Position numbers and translations under genes: made by a program. Positions 31,753 to 39,493 of a stretch of DNA of 64,000 nucleotides are shown here, in pieces. The DNA is from Candidatus Aegiribacteria sp. MLS_C (GTDB lineage: Bacteria; Fermentibacterota; Fermentibacteria; Fermentibacterales; JCC-6). A model generated the notes under the pieces. That model saw nothing but the letters and a program-made list of their open reading frames with translations. It ran no database searches and was not told where the DNA came from. Numbering within the stretch: the stretch's first letter is position 1; the number at the start of each line of letters is the position of its first letter. Where the stretch lies: contig LQBI01000032.1 in NCBI GenBank assembly GCA_002030045.1, positions 62,001 to 126,000 on the forward strand, read 5' to 3'.

Positions 31753-33965
31753 CAGCGGTGGCCGCCGCCGCTGCTCATGTCGAACTCGGTGAAATCCGGG
31801 ATCGTGGTGTCGGGAAGGAAGGTGTCACTCTCGTAGTCATGAAGCGGGCAGTATTCGGTGGGCGCTGTGCCCTGCCAGAATTCCTCCTGCCGGGTGTGCT
31901 CTCCGCATGTCTCCAGGGCCAGCTTGCCGGTTATCGTGCATATCACGGCTGTCTCCACGGAGTTCTCGGGAGGTCCGGGGAAGACTACGGTGGAGTCCGG
32001 GGGGAGGTCGGAAAAGACTCCCCGCATGAAGGCGTTCCAGATGGGCAAGGCGATGCTGCTCCCAGACTGGCCCCTTCCGTTCTGCAGCCTCATCCGTATG
32101 ACGTGGTTGTCGTATCCCACCCACACGCTTGCCACCAGGTCGGGGGTGAATCCCACGAACCAGGCGTCGGCGTAATCGCTGGTGGTGCCGGTCTTGCCGC
32201 CCGCCCTCCTGCCGGAGTAGGGGCCGCCCCAGTACCAGCGGCTGTTGGCGGCGGTTCCCTCCCTGATGACCGACTGCAGCATGGAGTTCATGAGGTAGGC
32301 GCCGGTCTCGGAGAGCACTCTTCTGCCTGAAGATGGTATACTGTTGTCCTCAAGTACGTTGCCGTACCTGTCCTCCACCCTGAGGATGGCCACCGCGTCC
32401 CTGGCCAGGCCTCCGGTGGCGAAGGGCGTGTAGGCCTGGGCCATCTCCAGGGGATTCACCATGCAGCTTCCGAGGGGAAGGGAGTGGACGATGGGTATCC
32501 TGGACTCTAGTCCCAGGGCCTTGGCTCTGGCGGCGACCGCCTCTATCCCCACGGCCATTCCGAGACGTACCGCCGATACGTTGAAGGACCTGGCCAGGGC
32601 CGTTCTGAGAGTGACCATCCCGTGGAAAGTGTGGTCATAGTTCCTGGGCCTCCATGACCCGGGGTTCAATTCGACGACCACCGGCTGGTCCAGCACGGTG
32701 TTGCCCGGTGACCAGCCCTGTTCGATGGCCTCGGCGTAGACGAAGGGTTTGAAGGCGCTTCCCGGCTGTCTCCGGGCCTGGACCGCCCTGTTGAACTCGC
32801 TGTCCCGGAAGTTCCTTCCGCCCACCATGGCCCTGATGAACCCCGTGTTAGGTTCCAGTGCCACAAGGGCGCCCTGTACGTAGTCGGGGGCTCCTCCGAC
32901 GGAATCCCTGACCGCCTGCCAACGTGCGTAGGAACTCTCGTACCTCAGACGCTCGGGGTCGGGCGGGAACTCCCCTGTTTCCGGGTCCCATACCGGTTCC
33001 ATCATTGTCAGGACGCTGTCCACCGCCCTGCAGGCCACGGCCTGCATGTCCGGGTCCATGGTGGTGTACACCCTCAGGCCCTGCTCGTAGACCGCCGACC
33101 ATCCGTACCTTTCCACCAGGTACTTGCGGACGTACTCCGAGAAGTAGTCCCATTCCTGCTCTATCTCAGGCCTGTGCACGTCCACGGCAAGGGGCGAGTC
33201 CATGGCCTCGTCGGCCTGCCGCTGCGTTATGTACCCCTCGTCCGCCATTACCTGAAGGGCGACATTCCTCTGGGTGAGGCATCTATCGGAATTCTCAAGG
33301 GGGTTGAACCCGCTGGGGTTCTTGACCATCCTGACCAGCATGGCGGACTGTGCAAGGGAGAGCTCGGCGGCTGAGATCCCACCGAAGTAGGTCCTGGCCG
33401 CAGCCTCGATCCCGTATGCTCCTGCACCGAAGTATATCTGGTTCAGGTACATCTCCAGTATCTCGTCCTTCTCGAACTGCCTCTCTATCTCCATGGCGAT
33501 GAAGGCTTCCTGGATCTTCCTCTGTATGGTCTGGTCCGGGACGAGGAAGAGACCCCTGGTGAGCTGCTGCGTTATTGTGGAGGCGCCGTGCCGCTCCCCG
33601 GTCCTGATGTCGTGGACCGCCGCCCTCAGTATGCTCCTGAGGCTGATGCCGCTGTGCTGGTAGAAGGTCCTGTCCTCGGTGGCGATGAACCCGTCTATCA
33701 CCCACGGGGAGACCTCCTCCAGAGTGACGGGATAGCGGTTCTCCACGCATGCAGTGGCCATCAGGTCGCCCCTTAGGTCGTAGATCTCCGTGGACGCCGC
33801 CGGCTCGTGACCCCTGAGACCCGCCACCAGGAGGTTGCCCCTGGCCTCCCGGAAAGCGCCGCTGCAGTCAGAGTATATCCTCAGGGCGAAGCCGAAACCG
33901 AAGAAAATGACAGTCACCGCGGCCAGTGAAAGCCAGTAGAGGGCCGCCGACACCCTCTCCCTCAA
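31752..33965 (-). CDS. Bifunctional penicillin-binding protein 1A (GT51 transglycosylase and transpeptidase)
   Basis: It polymerises lipid II into glycan strands and cross-links the peptides. There is an N-terminal membrane anchor, then the GT51 domain with TEDRTFYQHSGIS, GASTITQQLTRGLF, RKIQEAFIAMEIERQFEKDEI and YLNQIYFGAGAYGIEAAA. The transpeptidase has the nucleophile in PGSAFKPF, SFNVSAVRLG, and KTGTTSDYADAWF. The 737 residues match class A PBPs. Start is a TTG at 33965 with GGAG upstream, overlapping the lipoprotein stop. Followed by the TPR and flippase-like genes. Confidence 0.95.
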   Translation of the reverse strand: MRERVSAALYWLSLAAVTVIFFGFGFALRIYSDCSGAFREARGNLLVAGLRGHEPAASTEIYDLRGDLMATACVENRYPVTLEEVSPWVIDGFIATEDRTFYQHSGISLRSILRAAVHDIRTGERHGASTITQQLTRGLFLVPDQTIQRKIQEAFIAMEIERQFEKDEILEMYLNQIYFGAGAYGIEAAARTYFGGISAAELSLAQSAMLVRMVKNPSGFNPLENSDRCLTQRNVALQVMADEGYITQRQADEAMDSPLAVDVHRPEIEQEWDYFSEYVRKYLVERYGWSAVYEQGLRVYTTMDPDMQAVACRAVDSVLTMMEPVWDPETGEFPPDPERLRYESSYARWQAVRDSVGGAPDYVQGALVALEPNTGFIRAMVGGRNFRDSEFNRAVQARRQPGSAFKPFVYAEAIEQGWSPGNTVLDQPVVVELNPGSWRPRNYDHTFHGMVTLRTALARSFNVSAVRLGMAVGIEAVAARAKALGLESRIPIVHSLPLGSCMVNPLEMAQAYTPFATGGLARDAVAILRVEDRYGNVLEDNSIPSSGRRVLSETGAYLMNSMLQSVIREGTAANSRWYWGGPYSGRRAGGKTGTTSDYADAWFVGFTPDLVASVWVGYDNHVIRMRLQNGRGQSGSSIALPIWNAFMRGVFSDLPPDSTVVFPGPPENSVETAVICTITGKLALETCGEHTRQEEFWQGTAPTEYCPLHDYESDTFLPDTTIPDFTEFDMSSGGGHR

Positions 33966-35350
33966 GGCTGCTCCCCTTCTTCACCGGGTGTTTCGACCAT
34001 TGATGCGCGTATTCTCCTGAAGAGCGGCGTACCCTGGTCAGAATAGCCAAGGAAGTACTCGTAGTCACCTTCCACACCTTTGAATGTCACCTCGCGGCAG
34101 CCCGGTCTCCCGGAGGGCTGCGAGACGAAGTCCGCATGATAATCGCTGTCGTAATCCTCGAAGGTCCTCCACGCAAGCCTGTAGCCCGTGGTAGTTCCCT
34201 GGAAGAGGTAGAGGTTGCCGGCCCAGTAGACCACCCTCTCCGGATCGCTGTCGCCGTTCAGTTCAACGGCCAGGGCCCTCCAGACGGTACCTCCCACCTC
34301 GTTCTCGGTCCTCTGCTCCAGCTGGTGCGGATCAAGGTCTATCTGGACCTGCCCCAGGGGCTCGTTGGACCCTGCCGTCAGCAGGACCGGCCAGGTCCTG
34401 GACAGGGAGTCCCTCACCTCAACCAGGTCGCTGACCGAGAGGAAGAAGTCCCTGAAGCCCCTGAGCCTCTCCAGGTCCTCGGAGATGTCCGGTTCCACCC
34501 ATTCTCCCGTGGCGTAGAGCTGCTGCATTGCCTCGTGGCGTTCACTGAGGACCGATTTGGAGATGTAGGCCATCTCCCTCCAGATGTTGACGAGGGATAC
34601 CAGGTCCGACGGCAGGCCTGAAGCGGAGAAACCGGCCCTGTCCTGAATGATCTGGAACTTGCCGGCCCTCCTGATGTTGCATTGCGCCAGAATCGAGTAG
34701 CTGTCGTCCTGGAGATCGAGGATGAAATCCCTGTAGTCCGTTCCCGCCCCGATGGCGGCGTCAAGGGAGGCGTAGCTCTGCAGCGAGTCTATGATGCAGT
34801 CGTCGTGGAGCATCCTGGCGATGTGTATCTCGCGTCTCACCTGCGGATACTGGATGACCATGTCCGCCAGCTGATCAATGGTAAGGGAGTCCTCCGTCTG
34901 CCTGGGCAGTTCTACGCCGAAGCCGTCGATGAGCCACTCCTCCTCCAGGAGGAAGTCTATTCGGCTGACGGCCGGCATCTCCATTCTCCTTATCGAGCAG
35001 TGGTAGGAGGTCATCCTTCCCCTCGGGGTCTCTGAAATGGAGGTGAGCCTGCCTCCGGCGTCGAATGCCCGCCAGCGGCCGAATATCTGCTGAGGGGACA
35101 GACTGTCAGTGGGCAGGGTGTCTGCGAACCCCGGGGTAAGCAGCTCGTAGCAGGAGGGATCGTTCATGCCCAGGCGGTTGGAGAAGTCCAGGGCCACCTC
35201 CATCGGACCCCGGGGCATCACAATTATGGAATCCCGGGGCTGTTCGGTCGTCCCGCCGTCCGGATCGGGTACGGGAGGACCGTCTCCTCCGCCGCAGCCC
35301 AGGGCCAGAAGGAGAAGAAGGAGGACGGAGCCGACCGCGCGCCTGGTCAT
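33962..35350 (-). CDS. Large lipoprotein of unknown function
   Basis: The ATG at 35350 overlaps the stop of the PilB/GspE gene as ATGA. The track ORF extends 157 residues further only by reading that gene in the wrong frame. The 462-residue product has signal peptide MTRRAVGSVLLLLLLALGC with lipobox ALGC, then a Gly/Pro/Asp linker. The body is mixed helix and strand. A C-terminal part with DLDPHQLEQRTENEVGGTVWRALAVELNGDSDPERVVYWAGNLYLFQG resembles exported FG-GAP-like or repeat-free beta domains, but no motif decides. It is co-transcribed with PBP1A, so an envelope role is plausible. Confidence 0.75.
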   Translation of the reverse strand: MTRRAVGSVLLLLLLALGCGGGDGPPVPDPDGGTTEQPRDSIIVMPRGPMEVALDFSNRLGMNDPSCYELLTPGFADTLPTDSLSPQQIFGRWRAFDAGGRLTSISETPRGRMTSYHCSIRRMEMPAVSRIDFLLEEEWLIDGFGVELPRQTEDSLTIDQLADMVIQYPQVRREIHIARMLHDDCIIDSLQSYASLDAAIGAGTDYRDFILDLQDDSYSILAQCNIRRAGKFQIIQDRAGFSASGLPSDLVSLVNIWREMAYISKSVLSERHEAMQQLYATGEWVEPDISEDLERLRGFRDFFLSVSDLVEVRDSLSRTWPVLLTAGSNEPLGQVQIDLDPHQLEQRTENEVGGTVWRALAVELNGDSDPERVVYWAGNLYLFQGTTTGYRLAWRTFEDYDSDYHADFVSQPSGRPGCREVTFKGVEGDYEYFLGYSDQGTPLFRRIRASMVETPGEEGEQP

Positions 35351-37059
35351 TCCGCCCCCAGTGTCACCTTGAACATCTCCTCCGGCGTGGTGATCCCCGC
35401 CCTTACCTTTGCAATGGTATTGTCCCTGAGAGTTACCATTCCCTCGCCCACCGCCAATCTCCTTATCTCGTCGATCGGAGCGTTCCTCATCACTGCGTTC
35501 CTGATGCTCTCGGTCATTCCCAGCACCTCGAACACCCCCGTCCTGCCCTTGTAGCCGGTACCCCTGCAGCTCCTGCATCCGACGCCCCTCTTCAGCGTCA
35601 CTCCCTCCTCGAGGCCCAGGGATTCCCTCAGCGACCTTGAGGGCACGTAATCCTCGGCGCACTTGTCGCATATCATCCTGACCAGCCGCTGGGCCACCAC
35701 GGCCACCAGCGTCGTGGAGAGGAGGTAAGGCTCCACACCCATGTCCTTCAGCCTTATGGCTGCAGATGCCGAATCGTTGGTGTGCAGTGTGCTCAGCACC
35801 AGATGACCGGTGAGGGCGCACCTCATGGCGCTCCGGGCTGTCTCGCTGTCCCTTATCTCCCCTACCATGATTATGTCGGGGTCCTGCCGGAGAATATACT
35901 TCAGGGAGTTGGAGAAGGTCAGGTCCACCAGCGGCTGCACCGAGATCTGGTTGAACTCGTCGGTGACGAATTCGATGGGGTCCTCCACGGTGGTGATGTT
36001 CTTCTCCTTGGTGGCCAGCATGCTCAGAGAGGAATACAGGGTCGTGGTCTTGCCGCTGCCGGTGGGACCGGTTACCAGGACCAGGCCGTTGGGCCTCCAG
36101 ATGGCCTCCCTGTACCTTTCCAGGTCATCGTTCCTGAAGCCCAGCATGCCGAGGTCCTGCATGAGCATGGCGGGATCCAGTATTCTGAGCACCACCTTCT
36201 CGCCGAAGGCAACCGGTACGCTGGAGGCCCTTATCTCAACCGGCTTGCCGTCGAAGTGGGTCCTTATCCTTCCGTCCTGGGGCCGCCTCTTCTCTGCGAT
36301 ATTGAGCCCTGATATCATCTTGATCCTGGAGATTATCGGAGGGTGGAGTTTCTTGGGGATCTTGTATATATCGTGAAGGACCCCGTCTATTCTGAGCCTA
36401 ACCACCGTGCCCTTCCTGTGAGGCTCGAGGTGAATGTCGCTGGCCCTCTCCTCGAATGCGTACTGGAGCAGGTGGTTCACCGCGTTCACTATGGGCCTGT
36501 CGTTGGGTTCCACCTTCTGATCGGTCTCGCTGGATACGTAGCGTTCGAGGTTGCCCAGGTCCACCATCTCCCTGGAGTCCATCTCCCTGACTGCGGCGGT
36601 GATGGAGCCGTGAAGCCCGTAGAACTGCCTTATCACCCTGCCTATCTCCGAGGGTCTTCCCACGTAGAGTTCTATATCCCGGCCGAGCATGTGGCTGAGG
36701 TCCTCCAGGTACCTGGTGTTCTGAAGGTTGCACGTGGCCACCTTGAGCCCGGCATCGCTGTCGTCGAAGATAACCAGGTGGTGCTTCTGAGCGAAGGCTC
36801 CGGGAAGCAGTTCGGTGACCACCTGGTAGTCCAGCTCGAGGGGATCGAGGATCTTGAAAGGCAGACCGGTAATGCCGGCGAGGAACTTGTAGAGCAGCTC
36901 CTCGGACACCAGCCCCCTGGCCACCAGCAGGTTGAGCATGTTCTCGTCGGTGACGTCGTCGAACCTGGAAAGCCTCTCCAGACCGTCATCTGTGAGTATA
37001 CCCGCGGAATTGAGCTTGTCAGGAAGTGTCCGGACATCGATGTCGGGAAAAGTCCTCAT
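35347..37059 (-). CDS. Type IV pilus / type II secretion assembly ATPase (PilB/GspE)
   Basis: A hexameric cytoplasmic motor for pilus or pseudopilus extension. The 570 residues comprise an N-terminal T2SSE domain (GLVSEELLYKFLAGITGLPF), the N2 domain (DIHLEPHRKGTVVRLRIDGVL), Walker A (TGPTGSGKTTTLYSSL), the Asp box (ITTVEDPIEF), Walker B (DIIMVGEIRDSETA), the His box (HLVLSTLHTND), and a four-Cys zinc site (CDKC ... CRSC). These are the standard PilB/GspE features. No pilin, PilC, PilQ or prepilin peptidase is near, so which machine it serves is unclear. It overlaps the nucleoside phosphorylase gene upstream. Confidence 0.93.
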   Translation of the reverse strand: MRTFPDIDVRTLPDKLNSAGILTDDGLERLSRFDDVTDENMLNLLVARGLVSEELLYKFLAGITGLPFKILDPLELDYQVVTELLPGAFAQKHHLVIFDDSDAGLKVATCNLQNTRYLEDLSHMLGRDIELYVGRPSEIGRVIRQFYGLHGSITAAVREMDSREMVDLGNLERYVSSETDQKVEPNDRPIVNAVNHLLQYAFEERASDIHLEPHRKGTVVRLRIDGVLHDIYKIPKKLHPPIISRIKMISGLNIAEKRRPQDGRIRTHFDGKPVEIRASSVPVAFGEKVVLRILDPAMLMQDLGMLGFRNDDLERYREAIWRPNGLVLVTGPTGSGKTTTLYSSLSMLATKEKNITTVEDPIEFVTDEFNQISVQPLVDLTFSNSLKYILRQDPDIIMVGEIRDSETARSAMRCALTGHLVLSTLHTNDSASAAIRLKDMGVEPYLLSTTLVAVVAQRLVRMICDKCAEDYVPSRSLRESLGLEEGVTLKRGVGCRSCRGTGYKGRTGVFEVLGMTESIRNAVMRNAPIDEIRRLAVGEGMVTLRDNTIAKVRAGITTPEEMFKVTLGAE

Positions 37060-38342
37060 AACGTACTCCTGACCAGCCGGCCGCCGTCCGCTTCCCAGAT
37101 GCCGGAACCGCCTATCCTTGCAGCGGCCTCTTCGGCGGCCTGGCCGGAGCCCCCGTGCACCATGCCCAGCACCTCTCCCGCCCGGACCTCGGTCCCGGCG
37201 GGGACCAGCTGTTCCCAGCCCACGTCATGCCTTATCCTGTCATCGATGGAGTACCTGCCACCTCCCATGGACCTGACGGCCTCCCCCACCTCGTAGGCGT
37301 CCATGCCTCCGTACAGTCCCGATCTCGAGGCGGAGACCTCCACCATGAAAGGTGCCGGAGGAAGCGACTCGAAGGCCGCCAGGTCGCCTCCCTGGGATTC
37401 AACCATCATCGCGAACCTATCCATGGCCGATCCGTCGTCCAGCCTTCGGCTGCAGAATTCCATGGCACCGGAGCGGTTTCCGTAATCCCCGGGCATTGAA
37501 CAGAGAAGCATCGAGGCAGCCAGTTCCAGCGTGAGTTCCCTCACGTCCCGGGGTCCCCCTCCCTGGAGTACTTCGATGGCCTCACGGACCTCCAGGGTGT
37601 TCCCTGTCATCCTTCCCAGTGGATGGTCCATGGACGTTATGAGCGCTTCGGTCCCTACCCCGGCGCCCCCCGCGATCCTGGTGAGGGTCCGGGCCAGTTC
37701 CAGCGCCTCCGTCTCGCTCCGCATGAAGGCCCCCCTGCCGACCTTGACATCGAATACCAGGGCATCCGTGTTCTCCGCCAGCTTCTTGCTAAGAATGCTG
37801 GCGCAGATGAGCGGAATGGAAGTGACCGTGGAAGTGGAATCCCTCAGCGCGTACATCTTCCTGTCAGCAGGGGCCAGTTCGTCGCTCTGGCCGATCATGG
37901 CCACCCCGTTCGAATTGACCAGGTCAACGAACTCCCGCAGGGGCAGTCCGACGTCCATACCCGGTATGGATTCCAGCTTGTCCAGGGTGCCCCCGGTATG
38001 TCCGAGGCTCCTTCCGCTTATCATGGGCACCCGCATGCCGCAGGCGGCCGCCAGCGGTGCCAGGACCAGGGATATCTTGTCGCCTACGCCCCCGGTGCTG
38101 TGCTTGTCCGCGAGAGGAGGTCCCTCCTCCCATTCGATGACCGTGCCGCTGTCCCTCATGGCCAGGGTCAGTCCCAGCGTCTCGTCCTCGGTGAGACCCC
38201 GAATGTACGCGGCCATCAGCCAGGCCGAGACCTGGTAGTCGGGGACCGAACCGGAACCCACCCCGGAGGCGAACCGGTAGAGGTCCTCCCCTGATACAGC
38301 CCTGCCGTCCCTGGTGGCGGCTATCAGGTCGGTGACCCTCAC
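37056..38342 (-). CDS. Pyrimidine-nucleoside / thymidine phosphorylase
   Basis: It splits pyrimidine nucleosides with phosphate to give the base and (deoxy)ribose 1-phosphate in salvage. The family signature SGRSLGHTGGTLDKLESIPG is complete, and the phosphate-binding DKHSTGGVGDKISL and the base-binding loop YALRDSTSTVTSIPL are present. Length of 428 residues is normal. Start is a GTG with GAAGAG upstream. Whether it prefers thymidine only (deoA) or all pyrimidine nucleosides (pdp) cannot be told. It lies between the GYF-like gene and the PilB ATPase with tight junctions; pyr synthesis genes lie further upstream in another unit. Confidence 0.94.
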   Translation of the reverse strand: MRVTDLIAATRDGRAVSGEDLYRFASGVGSGSVPDYQVSAWLMAAYIRGLTEDETLGLTLAMRDSGTVIEWEEGPPLADKHSTGGVGDKISLVLAPLAAACGMRVPMISGRSLGHTGGTLDKLESIPGMDVGLPLREFVDLVNSNGVAMIGQSDELAPADRKMYALRDSTSTVTSIPLICASILSKKLAENTDALVFDVKVGRGAFMRSETEALELARTLTRIAGGAGVGTEALITSMDHPLGRMTGNTLEVREAIEVLQGGGPRDVRELTLELAASMLLCSMPGDYGNRSGAMEFCSRRLDDGSAMDRFAMMVESQGGDLAAFESLPPAPFMVEVSASRSGLYGGMDAYEVGEAVRSMGGGRYSIDDRIRHDVGWEQLVPAGTEVRAGEVLGMVHGGSGQAAEEAAARIGGSGIWEADGGRLVRSTL

Positions 38343-38343
38343 G

Positions 38344-39423
38344 CTATCTCTTCCATATAAGCCTTGTGATGAGGACCAGGGCCACCACGAGGGAGCCTAT
38401 CCCGCCTATGAGCATCCACTGGGATCCCTGTCCCTGGAAAACTATGGCCGCGGCCCCCGCGACCCCGAAGAGTCCCGCCAGGATGCCCATGATCACCGCG
38501 GACCTTCGCCCCGGCAGGAACTCTCTGACGAACTCGCTCACGAACATGACGCCTCCCGGGAGGGCCGGGTGCCTTATCTCGTCGAAACGGTGGATCCTCT
38601 TGTTCCTCAGAAGCTCGCGCACCTCCTCCGGGTCCTCGAAGACGTAGTCCTCACCGTACGAGGTGGCTATACGGTAGAGCTTCCTGTCCCCTTCGGAGAC
38701 CCCGGACGTTCCCTCGTCGGACCCGGCGGCTTCAGCCTCGGTCCCAGAACTGTCATCAGGATTACTGCCCATGGCTTTCCCCGGCGCGGCCGTTCCTCCG
38801 GCAGCCGGGGCCTCGTGAACGGCGGACGGGGGCTTGCCGCTGGAAGGAGCGGGTTCCTCCACAGGCCATATCTCCCTTGTGAAATGCCCGCATTCAAGTA
38901 TGGACTGCCAGCTTTCTCCGGCAAGCATGACCTGGGCCTCCATGGGGACCCTTGACTCCGAGATCCATGTCCTCAGGGTCTCCAGGTCCCCGGGTACGAA
39001 GGTCCTCCCGTCGAACCTTATTCTTACCGGCTGCTTCTCCGGATCATCGTGGTCCCACTCCCTGAGGTATGGTGAGAGTTCGGGAGAGGCCTTTCCGAGT
39101 ATTCCCCCGGGAGGTGTCTTCGGCCCCTCCACCTGCACCTCGGAGGAGAGCCTTCCCTCGTGCGCCCACTGGACTATCGTCTCCCAGTCAGGGGCCACAT
39201 AGGTCTTTCCCCCCATCTTCAGCTTCCACCAGTTCTCCGGATCCAGCAGTGCGCCGAGTTCGCTGTTGGCGGTGACGGGTATCCACTTCTCGGTGCCAGC
39301 CACCCTGTAGCTGTCGTCGCTGGATATCCTGTGCTCCCTGGCCCACCTGAAGAAAACCTCCCGGTTCGCTGCCCTGTAGGTCCTGCCCTCGTGCCTGAGT
39401 TCGACGGCCCTGTCCTCAGCCAT
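38344..39423 (-). CDS. Membrane protein with four GYF-like repeats
   Basis: Four copies of a roughly 55-residue module: VELRHEGRTYRAANREVFFRW, WKLKMGGKTYVAPDWETIVQW, VRIRFDGRTFVPGDLETLRTW and YRIATSYGEDYVFEDPEEVRELL, each with an aromatic K/R-T-Y/F-x-x-x-x centre and a short helix, ending in a W-x-P-V or similar strand. This resembles GYF_2-type domains that often precede membrane segments. An Ala/Pro/Gly/Glu linker separates copies three and four. Two C-terminal helices (MGILAGLFGVAGAAAIVFQG and MLIGGIGSLVVALVLITRLI) anchor it. AGGGGG precedes the ATG at six bases, and a strong promoter lies just upstream. Confidence 0.75.
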   Translation of the reverse strand: MAEDRAVELRHEGRTYRAANREVFFRWAREHRISSDDSYRVAGTEKWIPVTANSELGALLDPENWWKLKMGGKTYVAPDWETIVQWAHEGRLSSEVQVEGPKTPPGGILGKASPELSPYLREWDHDDPEKQPVRIRFDGRTFVPGDLETLRTWISESRVPMEAQVMLAGESWQSILECGHFTREIWPVEEPAPSSGKPPSAVHEAPAAGGTAAPGKAMGSNPDDSSGTEAEAAGSDEGTSGVSEGDRKLYRIATSYGEDYVFEDPEEVRELLRNKRIHRFDEIRHPALPGGVMFVSEFVREFLPGRRSAVIMGILAGLFGVAGAAAIVFQGQGSQWMLIGGIGSLVVALVLITRLIWKR

Positions 39424-39461
39424 TGGAAACCCCCTGATATCGAGTTGTAAAGATGTTCAAG

Positions 39462-39490
39462 CGTATACATACAATACTGCCTTTTGTCAA
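39462..39490 (-). promoter_or_regulatory. Sigma-70-type promoter for the GYF-like gene and downstream operon
   Basis: On the minus strand a perfect TTGACA (39485-39490), a 17-base spacer and TATACG (39462-39467) lie in the 70-bp gap after the GT51 gene. It probably drives GYF-like - nucleoside phosphorylase - PilB - lipoprotein - PBP1A - TPR - flippase, a set of overlapping genes. Confidence 0.8.
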
Positions 39491-39493
39491 CTT

